The notes under the pieces are model-generated. The model did no database searches and had not been told where the DNA came from. It saw only the letters and a list, made by a program, of their open reading frames with translations. From Pelodera strongyloides (taxonomy: Eukaryota > Nematoda > Chromadorea > Rhabditida > Rhabditidae), in the NCBI GenBank assembly GCA_036852015.1, contig JAANDG010000504.1, positions 44,079-108,078 of the forward strand: a DNA stretch of 64,000 bases. The letters are read 5' to 3'. The position numbers were made by a program, and so were the translations under genes. Below are positions 29,543 to 41,900 of this stretch, piece by piece (within the stretch, counting starts at the first letter, position 1; every line of letters starts with the position of its first letter).

Positions 29543-29789
29543 TCAGCCTAGAAAATATGTAAGGTTTCGAGGCCATTGTATAGATGGAGATGGGTAGTGG
29601 AAAGGAAAACCAGGGGCTTCTGAAATAAACAAAAAGATCACTCAGTTTTCTTAGGGGTACTATTTCCCCAATTTTTCATTGATAAGTCTTCCAGATTTTT
29701 TGAACAAATAGGTTTTGAAAAAAGTAATCACCACCAAGTGCCACAGCGAAGACGCCAGCGAACAGCAGGAATACGAACAAGAACTTCAT
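29543..29789 (-). CDS. Secreted cassette-peptide gene 6 (no pro-region)
   Basis: The start at 29789 encodes a signal peptide MKFLFVFLLFAGVFAVALG, clearly of the same family. Two readings are possible. Unspliced, it ends after 17 more residues (YFFQNLFVQKIW, stop 29676). Spliced, a phase-1 donor at about 29,735 or 29,732 joins acceptor TTTATTTCAG to exon 2 (29619-29543, 77 bases, the same size as in gene 2). Exon 2 then gives about 24 residues starting APGFPFHYPSPS and ending YFLG, then TGA. AATAAA stands at 29530-29525, the family spacing. The spliced reading fits the family layout better but uses a weak donor. Either way the Asn/Thr-rich pro-region and Lys-Arg site are missing. CTTTAG lies before the ATG. 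Confidence 0.55.
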
Positions 29790-29889
29790 ATCTAAAGTAA
29801 AGAAAATAATCAGCATTGATTCTAGTTTTTCAGCCTGACACAGACGAAAATATTGGTAGTAATAGAAAATGGGAATGCACACATATGAA

Positions 29890-31620
29890 CGGTGTCCTTT
29901 GAAATAAACTCCTTTTATATTTGCAAATTTTAATTACTTGGACCGATATATTCGGGTGGTTTAATAAAGAACCACACAAAAATATGTAGAGCGATGCAAT
30001 ATTACCTTCCTTGGCCTACTTTTCTTCCAATAAACGGTTATGTGAACTCCATAGCTAGAGAAAAAAAATATAACCTGTGAATTTATAATGCGATCTGAGC
30101 GAATATTTCGCACCGTGATACTGTGCAACAACCGTCTTGCACGGAAACAATGCGCACGGAGACGCGAAACGAGTTCGTCAGGTACTCATGAATGAGAAGA
30201 CAATAGACGTAGCTAAGGAAGGGCGATGCGCGTGGCAACATAAAGGCGCCCGACACCAGTTTGAAGCAGTAATCAAAGACTAAAGACACGGAAATCCAAT
30301 CCACTAAATTGCACAGAAACGCCAAGCCTAAACGGATACCTCTTCGATTTCATACCTCTTCGTTACCTCTTCGATACCTCTTACCTCTTCGATACCATAC
30401 CTCTTCGAAACCTCTTCGTTACCCGCGACTCGGCTAGTGAATACCTTTCCCATATTTAGGGGTGAGCCCGAAGGACCACCAAACTAAAGGTGTCGATACT
30501 GTATTAGCTTTTCACGAGGGGACAAGATACACAGCCTTTTGAATTCGAGGGGCCCCAAGTTTCAAAAATATATCGCCCAAAACACATAAAAGCTATGTAA
30601 GCTTAGGCTACGTACATGAATATACTTCAGATCAAACCACGCACAGTATCCCTTTAAACTAAACCTTAAAACCTAATCGTGTCAGCTTCCCGGAAACCTT
30701 GCTTTTGGGAAGTTGCACGTGTGTGTAAGGCTCTTTTCTGAACGAAATCGTGTAATAATGCAAGAAGATAAAATAACGCCTTTTCAAGCGAAAAGAATAC
30801 CCATTGGTGCTATTAAAAGGTGTTATAACTCTTCATAGTCGCAAATTCGCCGAATGGATAGTAAAATAGAAGCCGAGAAAGGAAAGATTCCCTGCGTTCT
30901 TTTCAATTTCACCCTCAGCTACAGAATACGTGTATGACAGTATGACGGTGTGACCCATGTACAAATTGTCCGTGGTCTGACGGCTGATAATTTTTAGCAC
31001 CCTCTACAACAAGGAAGTGTGTTGTGTGCCCAACCAGTAATACCCAAAAATTCAAAAACAACTTTTATTATTTGCTAAAGACAAAATACCCGTCTATTCG
31101 ATAAGAATATGGAAGGTGGCCCAACAATATTTCCTGACATAATTACATAACTGGATTAATATATTATACTGCTGAACCGACACATCATAATACTGAATAC
31201 ATGTGGGGCCAATGTGGCAAAAATGTAGGCATTGAAATGCTGAACATAGGCTATAATATGGGTTAGCAGTTGTTACCGACGAATTGAGCGCATACAAAAA
31301 GAATAATTGTTTTCAGCATTAAAGTTCTGACGTTACATTATGGTCATACGTTGGAATTGATAAGTGAATTTTGCGGCTCAATGCGCCTCGGAAGCTAGCG
31401 GAATAAGGAGCAAAAATAAAGTTTCAAAAAATCTTTACAACGAAATAATATAATTATAAACTTTCGAATCGTCCACAGAAGATTTAGGTGCGTCAAAGCA
31501 CCAATCACACTTGCATCGCTCGTTTGCTAATTGGAGACTTGTTTTTTTTTTACTGGTGTACATACGGTTGACAAATGAGAAAATTATTACTTCATGCAAA
31601 GTGAACGCACAGGAAAGACG
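29890..31620. other. No gene seen
   Basis: Contains a short imperfect 'tacctcttcgat' repeat at 30,335-30,420. No coding evidence on either strand. Confidence 0.4.
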
Positions 31621-31627
31621 ATTCAAG

Positions 31628-31795
31628 CCTTATACCGACCGCTTTTTGAACTGTATGGCGTACAACTGCATTCCAAAGTATTTATGATACGGATTTTTGT
31701 TCTAACGATAATCATGGCACGATCATTTACGAATGGTCAATAGGAATGCAGTTATCCAAAATCCGTTTCAAAAACCGACTGTCATACCGCTTTAA
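31628..31795. mobile_element. MITE family B abutting a stop codon
   Basis: Inverted ends 'taccgaccgctttttgaa' and 'ttcaaaaaccgactgtcata'. The right-hand TTAA is formed by the last codon and stop (TGT TAA) of the Caspr-like gene, so the 3' UTR begins inside the element. Confidence 0.7.
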
Positions 31796-34200
31796 CAAAA
31801 ATACTCCTTATTGGTGGAGTTTGTCATGTGTGAATGTACGAGGGGCTCCTCCGAACGGCTTGGGCTGTATTGTTCAACACCTTCGTTGGTCTTGTAAACT
31901 CCCTCAGGCCGTGATCTCATATAACATATGAGAACACATAGTGATAATAGAAGAACTCCGCCCAGAATTGCAGCTCCAATTGCTGAAAGGAAAGGATTAA
32001 AGCGGATTGTGCTGTGTTTGCTAAACATCATCATTACCAAGGACGAAATGCAACAGTTTGTGCCATTCTGGAAATTTGAGGCACAAAATCGAGCATAATT
32101 CGAAATAGTACATAAGAATGCCGTTGCTCAGCATGTTTTCCAAAACAACGTGCCTTACGCGTCAGCTTATGACAGGTAAAGAAAGTAAGATCACCAACTT
32201 GTAATTGACAACAGTGTTGTCGTACTGTATGCCACAGGAGATATCGATAGCTTATCAAATGGATTGTTCGTGGTTTCTTCGATGCGCTGTTCTCTGAAGG
32301 ATTTTTTTAAATAAAATAATGGTATAAAATAATGGTAGAGGCTAGCCCCTTGTTAGAGACCTGTGTTAGAGAACATTCTATCCTGTCCCGTCATTACTTG
32401 ATTTTACTGAACTTTTGTGTGTTTCGTTCACGGATTGATATATTTATATAGTAAATATTTCTATAAAATGTTGAGCAAAGGGATAATTGTTGTGACTTTA
32501 GTGAACAAGATTAGTTTCACAGCTCATCGGAGTAAAACATAAAAAACAGAGTAAATACATACAAATAAGTCGGCGAACACATTCCAAACCCGAGTTGCGC
32601 CGTGTATTTCAATCTTGAAGATTTCGCACTTTTCAAAGGAAATGAATTTCCCACTCTCAAACGCGACAAGCAGCCAGTGAAGTCTAAAATACAATACTAA
32701 CTTTAGTTAAAAATATTTTTTTTTATATCAATAGTACAATCACAATTTTCATGTATCAAAAAAGTCTATCACCGTTAGTAAATGTATACTAATTGTTACC
32801 TAAAAATATGTACGTTTTACTCCGTTTATTACGCTATTAGTTAACAACACGCTTTATAATAAATACTGTAGTTTTATTGTTTTAATTGAACTTACTTGAA
32901 TCCACGATGTCCCAAACGTTCAGAGAGCCGAAAAATGTCCAATTTCCATCAATTTTTAGCGTTACATCCTCATCAATCTGTAAAAAAAGGAAAGAAAATT
33001 GTGATCTTCTCCGTTTCTTTGGAGACAAAAACATCCAACTTGTGGGCAACAATCCTAGGTAACAACTCTAACTGGATAATGCAGACGTGATATGTATAAA
33101 GATAAAGATAAAGAGTACCGGGTTATATCAACCGAATACGCAGAAACGGTGCACCGGGGTCCGCTTCATTTATGAAGCCGGACGAACTGGCCTTTAAACT
33201 TTAAACTTCCCGGAGGCCAATTTTCTCGGGAAGACGATTCATCTCCGCCAGTTTTACCCAGCTACCAACTTTTACACCTTTGGTGAGGTGAAGGGGTTCC
33301 GGGCCGGGATTGAACCAACGACCGGCGGCGCGGGGCAAGGCGCTTGCCACTGCGCCACGCCCCCTCGATATGCATAAATCATTGGTAAATAGATATTGTA
33401 TGAAATAAAGCCTACATTTAGTGTGAAGCTTTGTTTGTCGGCACAGAAGCTGATGTCATGAAGAAAGTTGTCGTTTAATATAACTGTTTTGTCTGACTTT
33501 CGATGCGTGAAGAAAAAGCCGTCCCACGCCCACAAGTCAATGTGACCTGAAGAGTAAAAAAAATAATACTGTAAAAAAGTAGTAATATACGAACACGTTT
33601 TCATGACAAACAAAGTCTTCTGAAGGAATCCTAGGATTTAAATATTATTATTTTTTTTATATTTTTTTGGATTTCATAAGATGGTAAAACTGAGAACCCC
33701 AACCGTTTCGCTGCCATAATCCATAATGACCGAATAGAAATTAAATAACTTTATAATACCTTTTGGTTTACGAGCTCACAGCAATTACCCCAAGAACTTT
33801 CTTCTTTGTTGCAAGATTACCTTGTGCATTGATAGACAGGTTGAACTTGGCCTCGCTGAATAGCGCCTTCCCTCTCAGCAGGCTCACATTGACCGACGTT
33901 GTCTGAATTGCGAGCCGATGGCAAAATGCCTGATGGGCGGGATTCTGCCACGGGATCTCGAGGGAACTATTCAATGGAATCCACACGCCGTACTCTAAAA
34001 AAATACACTTGGCAAAGAACACACAATCAGCCGGCTAATATTTTTCGGATTAGTATTGTTCGGACAAGCTTATGGGTTGTACTCGGCAGATTCTTTCTTC
34101 GGACCATTCCGTCTCCCTGGAACCACTCACGGCGGAACTGCTTGGCGGCACCATCAGAGGTGCTGGTCCACTCAATGGTGATACGGTCGTTATTGGTGTC

Positions 34201-34259
<59 letters not shown>

Positions 34260-35846
34260 CTCATGAGAACGTGCAACACACTAAACCCCAAGTCTGAGAA
34301 AAATGACAGTCTATTTTGATCTCACCTCTAGTGCAATCGGCTCCCCCGAAAGGAGTCAAAGAACAATCACACGTGAAGGAATCATATCCGTCCACGCAGC
34401 GGCCACCATTTGCACAAGCATTTTCTCTGCACTCGCCTTTCTCTCCAACCTGAATAAGTTTATTATTTATTTCAGTATCAATCCTTCTGCAAATCGTTAG
34501 GACATTGCTAAGATAAACCTGAACATATGCTTTTATATACTACAAAACAATGTGAAACATGAACAGTTCCTTATTTACTTCAACCACAAAACACGCCACT
34601 AGAGCGTGCGCCATTCAATACATTTCAAGCGTAGTTCAATACGTCGTTCTAAGCTTATGACTTGATCGCACAGGTGCTGAGCGTTAGGCGATGCGTTCCA
34701 GATGACAAATTGCTCGACATCTTTGGGTTATTCGCTATACATTGAATTCGCTGTAGGACTCGGCGACTGTGTTCCTGGTTGTACATAATAATTCCCTACC
34801 ACTATTCCGGTCCCATGATCTCGCTTGACCATCGTTGCCAATTGCAATTCTTCTCCACACAAATAGACATTCCGAAGCACTCCGGCAAAACCGACCGAAC
34901 CGCGGGAGTGACGGGAGCCTGGAGGTATTCAAATGTATTCCCCACCAACTTTCTAGACCAGGGCTTACGGTATCGAAACGAAACTCAAAATATGCACAAA
35001 AAGAGCTGCTTCTTTGTTAGCTAGAAGGCCTATATTTATTGCCATGGAGAGCGCAGGTTGAAGGTTGAATATAATACAGGGTAACTGCAGCACGTTATTA
35101 TGTGTTATGAAATAACAAACAATACGTAGCATGAGCTTACCAACGGTCCACTGGAATGGTGTCGGTAATACAATGGAAGCTTCCCTTTGGACAGTGGTGC
35201 CATCGACACTCAGACGCATCTGAAATAAGGCATGCATTTGTTTATTTACCTTTTACGTTAACCTTTTAACCTTTAACCTTTGTTATAATTAATGTTGATT
35301 GTGAGGCAACAACTTATTCATAAGAGTCTCAGTGACAGCTTCGTCATCAACTACCGATAGCATGGCTTACCTAACTTAATGACTGTACCTGTAACGGAGT
35401 CTGGCCACGCATTTTTCTGACGACTTAAAAGGATTGTTTCCCTGTGCAACCTACTCAATGCTCACTACCTTGTTTTATTGCAATGTGATCTATATGAGCA
35501 GACAAGTAAACGAAATCTCAAAAGTCTACTCACTCCTCTATTGTCCACCTCCCAATATACGGAATGCCACTCGCCATCATTGTACTCAGATTTTGAAGCA
35601 ATTATTTCACTCCTCCCGCCAGTCACCACTTCACCGACTATTCGGCCGTCTGAAATAGTGTTCATTAATAAATATATTTTTGTTTCGTTCTGTTTCGTGA
35701 GATTTTTTTCATGCACCTAAGTGTTTACATAATTAGGGTATCAGTATCGCGAATGTAGTATTATGCACGTTGATATTTCTAAAGTAATACACTAGCAGTC
35801 AAGCCAGTGATGGGAGAGCTGTACTCAGATGACAACAGCACATTAA

Positions 35847-35922
<76 letters not shown>

Positions 35923-38900
35923 CGATTTCATTTCAAATAGTAATGGTTCAATTTTACCATCAATTCTCAGATGCATCCAGTGCAGCGAATCAATGCTCTC
36001 CCAAGTGAATACCGCCAGATTTGTATGGGTAAATTTAATGTGGAGCAGTAGGTCAACAGTCCGTCCCGAAACGGTTTTCGTACCGGTAACGCGAGCATCC
36101 CGAGAAGTGAACGTCACTGGTTCGAAGACAACTGAAACAACACGTGCTTTATGGGGTTTGCGAGTATGCTGAAAAGTTACCGCATCTTGGAACTATACCG
36201 GAATACTTTTTTAAATTTTTCACATTATATATGCATGTTTCGCGGAGAAATACGGTAGTATTTACAGAATCACCCCGAATTTTTGGGATACTTGCAAACC
36301 CCATTACTGAAACCTTGCAAAATCACCAAGATCGGATAAAAACCTGCGCTGGACAGACCAACAACGGTACTCACCTTTACTCTTGCAGATCAGCGGTCCA
36401 ATAGATACATTTAGCGCCGAATGTACGGTGGTTCCTCCAAGGAATAGAGCCGTTATGGGAAGAAGTTGTGAATATTGATTGATTCCCTCGTCACGACCGT
36501 CTTCCCCACTGTCGCAATTGCACATACTGAAAGGCAACTATTTTTTTGTCAATCTTACATGGACCTCTTGAGGTTTCTCAATAGGAGGTTACGATAATTA
36601 CATAATTTCCGTGACAAACATCTCTAACAAAAAAAAACCAACCGATTATGAATACACGTTGAATTGACTGCGCATCCACACATTCGAGAGTAGGGTGGAG
36701 CCTGGAATTTGGTTGATTTTAACTAGACTTTGAGACACACTGGAATAACGTATAACGGTGCACTTGTATGCAATCCGAAACCTCGATATCGTGATGTATG
36801 CATCATGCCATGGAGGGCAGCAGTGTGACTCAACTACGGTATAACTGTCTCTTTATTTACTAACCTCTCCCCACTGCAATCCATGTTTTTCATTCCTGGT
36901 CGCGTACCAACTGGAGGGAGTTCTTTCATCACCGAACGTCATCAGACGCACGCCCCCACGACATCCGTAAGACATAAACTGTAATGTGGACAATTAAATA
37001 AATAAATAAACATACATAAATAAACAACAAACATACAACCTAATTGTAAGCCTAAGCCGTGTACGTTTACTCAAGGGTGGTACAGTACAGTGTCATTTTT
37101 TTGCTTATGATATATTCCGCAAAGGTTCAGCCCAAACATCTCTACTCCTATATATTGAAACGTATGTTGAACATCTATACTACCATATTTTGAAACGTAT
37201 CTTGAATTATACACTACCATATATTAAACGTATGCTAAACATCTGCACTACCATATATTGAAACGTATGCTAAACATCTACACTACCACTATGAAACGTA
37301 TGACATCCATTATGAAATGTTGAACACACTACCATATATGGAAACATATGTTGGACATCTACACTACCATATATTGAAACATATGTTGAACATCTACACT
37401 ACCATATATTGAAACATATGTTGAACATCTACACTACCATATATTGAAACATATGTTGAACATCTACACTACCATATATTGAAACATATGTTGAACATCT
37501 ACACTACCATATATTGAAACGTATGTTAAACATCTATACTACCATATTTTGAAACGTATCTTGAATTATACACTACCATATATTAAACGTATGCTAAACA
37601 TCTGCACTACCATATATTGAAACGTATGCTAAACATCTACACTAACATATATTGAAACGTATGTTGAACATCTTACACTACCATATATTGAAACATATGT
37701 TGAACATCTACACTACCATATATTGAAACATATGTTGAACATCTACACTACCATATATTGAAACATATGTTGAACATCTACACTACCATATATTGAAACA
37801 TATGTTGAACATCTACACTACCATATATTGAAACATGACATGTTGAACATCTACACACCATATATTGAAAATATGTTGAACATTTACCTACCCTATTGAA
37901 AATATTGAACATCTACACTACCATATTAAACGTATGTTGAACATCTACACTACCATATATTGAAACATATGTTGAACATCTAGACTACCATATATTGAAA
38001 CGTATGTTTAACATCTCTACTCCCATATATTGAAACGTATGTTGAACATCTACACTACCATATATTGAAACGTATGTTGAACATCTACACTACCATATAT
38101 TGAAACATATGTTGAACATCTAGACTACTTTGAAACGTACGTTGACCTTCTCCACTCCCATGTGAAACGTTCAACATACGCTTCAATATATCTGAGCGGA
38201 GATGTTCAAGATACGTTTCATATATTTCGACAAGGCTCCAGGAATAAGTGTCTTCGGAAGAAATTGCGCGCACCTGTTGACATGATTGGAATCCCTCCAC
38301 CAAAACGTCCAATTCCTCATTTCCCAATCGATAATCCAACATTTTCTTCACTGTTCCCGGTGGGTGGTCTCCTGTGACAATCAAAGGTGTGGACAGGTCA
38401 TGAGGGAGGATTGACGTCACCTGGAAGATTTAAAGCGGTATGACACGTGGTATTGAAACGTATCTGGACAGATGCATACCCATGGGTTATGTGCAAAAGG
38501 AGTTCCACTGACCACTCTGCGATCTTCCTTGACAAGAATTGTGTCCAACTACGGCAGGATGAGGCGAAGAAAAGTTTTTTTTTGTTGCGAAGAAACATTT
38601 TCGACTGTTTTCAGTTGTGCAATTTTTAATATAAAATATTGATAGAGTAAGTACCTCTAAGTTTCCATCGACCAGTTGTCTTTTACATTGTAGAACGAAT
38701 GGTTGTAGTCGGCCACCGCCATCTGCATCAACGGTTACGTTCCTAAAAAATATAAATAAATAAATAAAGAGATTTGAAGCGAACTTTCTGGTTTTGTTTT
38801 TGTAAAACCATCGAGTTTTTACAGAACCACTCCCCACTTCGCCAAAAACCTTTCTAAAATACCTTTAGCCTATAAGTTGCCTCTTGCGAATACCTTTAAC

Positions 38901-41900
38901 CTCTTTCGCAAGATATTTGCTCAAATTGATATCTTATAAAATAAACAGCACAGTACGATTTGTGGCATGGCCAACCACTAGAACTAGAACCTGCGATATT
39001 ACCGACAAAACCCTAAAAAACAAAAAATAAAAAAAGTATCGAACCTCAATCTGGTGTCCCGTTTCGTCTCGACTCTTTTAAATTTTTTGTCGCGGAAGAA
39101 GAAATATTCCTCACATGAACGGTAGTGTTCAGCTGAAATGCTGAAGTTTAGAATCAGGGTCATTTTTGTGTTACGAGCGCCAAATAGTTGAGATATTTCT
39201 CTGTAGAAGGAATATCATATCGTGTCCTATCAACCCAAAAATAGAAGCAAAAACTGACATGTGTGGCAGTGCTTTCCCGAGTATCCTCTTTTACAAAAAC
39301 ATTTGTATTCGGATAACGATATTGATGTGCATGTTCCACCATTTTCACACGGGTTCGGTTCGCATCTGAAAGTAAATTTAATCACTTTGATTTATGAAGG
39401 ATTCAACCAACCATGTATTTATGGATGACGAATAGGGTGTCTATCACTACTGTATTAGAAGGTGTGAACTCTGAGGAAAGAACCTTTGCTGTTTTTGTTG
39501 CCGTAAGTAAGAGTGCTGCGAGAAGCAGTTAGCACACTAATTACCTATTTGGCGCGCGCTCGATGATTGCCATTTACAAAGTGATTAGACGAATACGAAA
39601 CCCTTGTAATATAACTCTACACGTAGGCTGCCATTTGATCAGAATAAAAATTGAATTGCTCAAAGGACTCACTTATCAATGAACTGGCAAGAATCTCGTT
39701 TCACATTTCCTTCCGTTATCACTGAATGGAAATCAATAGTTGTGGATCGATAGCATCCAGCAGCTTCAAGCACCAGATAGGCTAAGCGAGCTGATATCCG
39801 TCGAACCTAAAACAATCGATAAATCAGAAAATCTGAGTAGAAACAATATCAGATCCTACCTAACAATCGATAAATCAATAAATCTGAGTAGAAACAATAT
39901 CAGATCCTACCTAGGAGTTATTGTCATACCTTTTCAGAAAACAATAAAAAAAAATCAATAAAAATGAGGAGGACGGCTTTGGTTATATAGCGTCTTACGA
40001 AAAAGGTTGTATAACGCCTACTTACTTACAATTAGTTTTGATAATATTAGTTTTGTTAATTTCACCTCAATCCCTTCTATCCACAGCACAGTGTACCCAT
40101 CAACATCAACTTCTAAGCGTACTCCGCGAATTCGCAACGAAATACTGTGCCAACCAGAGTCACCAACGCGAACGGCTGCAATTAAGGTAATTAGGCCAAT
40201 TAGGGTAATTAAGGTAATTAGGCAGGGTGCAGTTTTATGTATACGGTAAAACGTTATCCAAACTTACAGGCACGAAATAACTATATTTATATAATAATAT
40301 TATAAAGGACGAATAATTAAAGCAATGATGACCGACAAAAACAATGCTGCTGTGAGAAAAGCTAAATAATTGCTTGTTTCATAGGCTCAGGAGAGGGCGC
40401 GAGATAACGATACGGGTCAGCAACTTTCTTATTTGAAAACAACCTGAAACGTATAGTTAGGTGGTGTGTAAAATGAATAAACAATAAATTGCTCTCACGT
40501 GGATGTGCGATCTGCTTGAATTTTGTCATATTTGAGACCAAATGTAGGGTTTTGCCATCTTCAAGAGTGACCTAAAACGAACATAAAATTTTATTCAATT
40601 ACTGTAATTTGATATCAGCTACGTTTCTTGCTCGGACTGGTTTAGAAAAGGATCGTGAAATTAACGTTGGACGTATTAGTTTTTGCAGTACTTTATCCCA
40701 ACAAGAGATAATGATGCAGTTTGTTTTAATACTGGATTAGACCAACCTTTAGCAGAGTATTATTGTCTTTATCTGCCAGTGTCAGGAGAGTTGCCGGCTG
40801 GTCGATTGTTCGAATTTCAAAAGAAAATGGTAGAAATGAAAATGGAATTATTGCTCTGGAGCCTGTGAGTAGAGTGATCGAGGGAGGGCGTGACAGCTAG
40901 AATTACAACTTTTAAATATTATGTTCAACGAATTCAAAGAGCAAATAGTCTGACCCTGACGAAACATTTTTTACATGCTTTGCTCTCCTAAATGGTCTTT
41001 GAAAACTAAAGCATTTGCTCAGTATCTACGTGTTAATTACCGTTCTGCACTAGAATGTCAGGAAGGGATTACTAGAAATGAAATTTTTTTTAAAGCGAAA
41101 TACCAGCCGGTTTTTGAAACGCATGTCAAGTGCTTGCATTCCTATGCATTTAGTGGGGTCTAATTGGGGTCTAGTTTTTATTCTAATTTTTGCTCATTTG
41201 CATATGCTGCATACAAAAGCACGTTTACGGAATGCGTTTCAAAAACCGGCCGGCATTTCGCTTTTATCTTGTATTCTTCGTACCTGACACTTTGACGTGT
41301 GTTCTTTGGATGCAAACGTCAGAAGGTTAACAGAATTGAGTTGGACGCGGGCCAAACATCCCGTGAAGGAAGATTGAATTGAGGGAGAAAAGTCATCTGG
41401 AGGACGGCCGGCGATGTGAATCTAAATTTTAATTGTATCTTGACCTCTAATTGCCTGGTGTTGTTAAAAATGACGACGAAGTTGCTAATGAGTTCAGTAA
41501 AAGACATCTATAAGGTCTAAGACCTTGTAGCCGACTTCTTTATAAGTCTAACATTTCAATAGAAATAGACCACCTCTAGGGATAGGCCAACGACATCGCA
41601 CAAAATTCCATATGTTGCAAGAAAACTAAACTGAAGCAATTTTTCATTATTAGCTAGCGTTCCTTTTTTGTGAAGGAACAAATGATATGTACTAATCGAA
41701 TGCTAGGTACTGGGTAGTGTACCTGAGTATGTAAATCCAATTTCCTATAGAGCCCCGAAGGCGTTGTGTGGTTTAGAAGCACACCGTCGACGCTGAGTTG
41801 CACCGAGTCAAATTGGTGGACCCAGCGAGCTTCATGCCATTCGCCGTCATCCAGCGCACGACCTCCAGAGACTTCTGATTGAGTAAGAGATCCTGAAGAA

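Noticed and set aside
34926..34990. In-frame stop in the Caspr-like gene if acceptor CTAGAAAG is used
   Set aside because: The nearby acceptor ACCTCCAG at 34,919-34,920 avoids the stop, keeps phase and gives a normal LamG end ([12 protein letters not shown]).
37135..38160. CRISPR-like array
   Set aside because: The 35-bp units are contiguous with no unique spacers; it is a eukaryotic intronic minisatellite.
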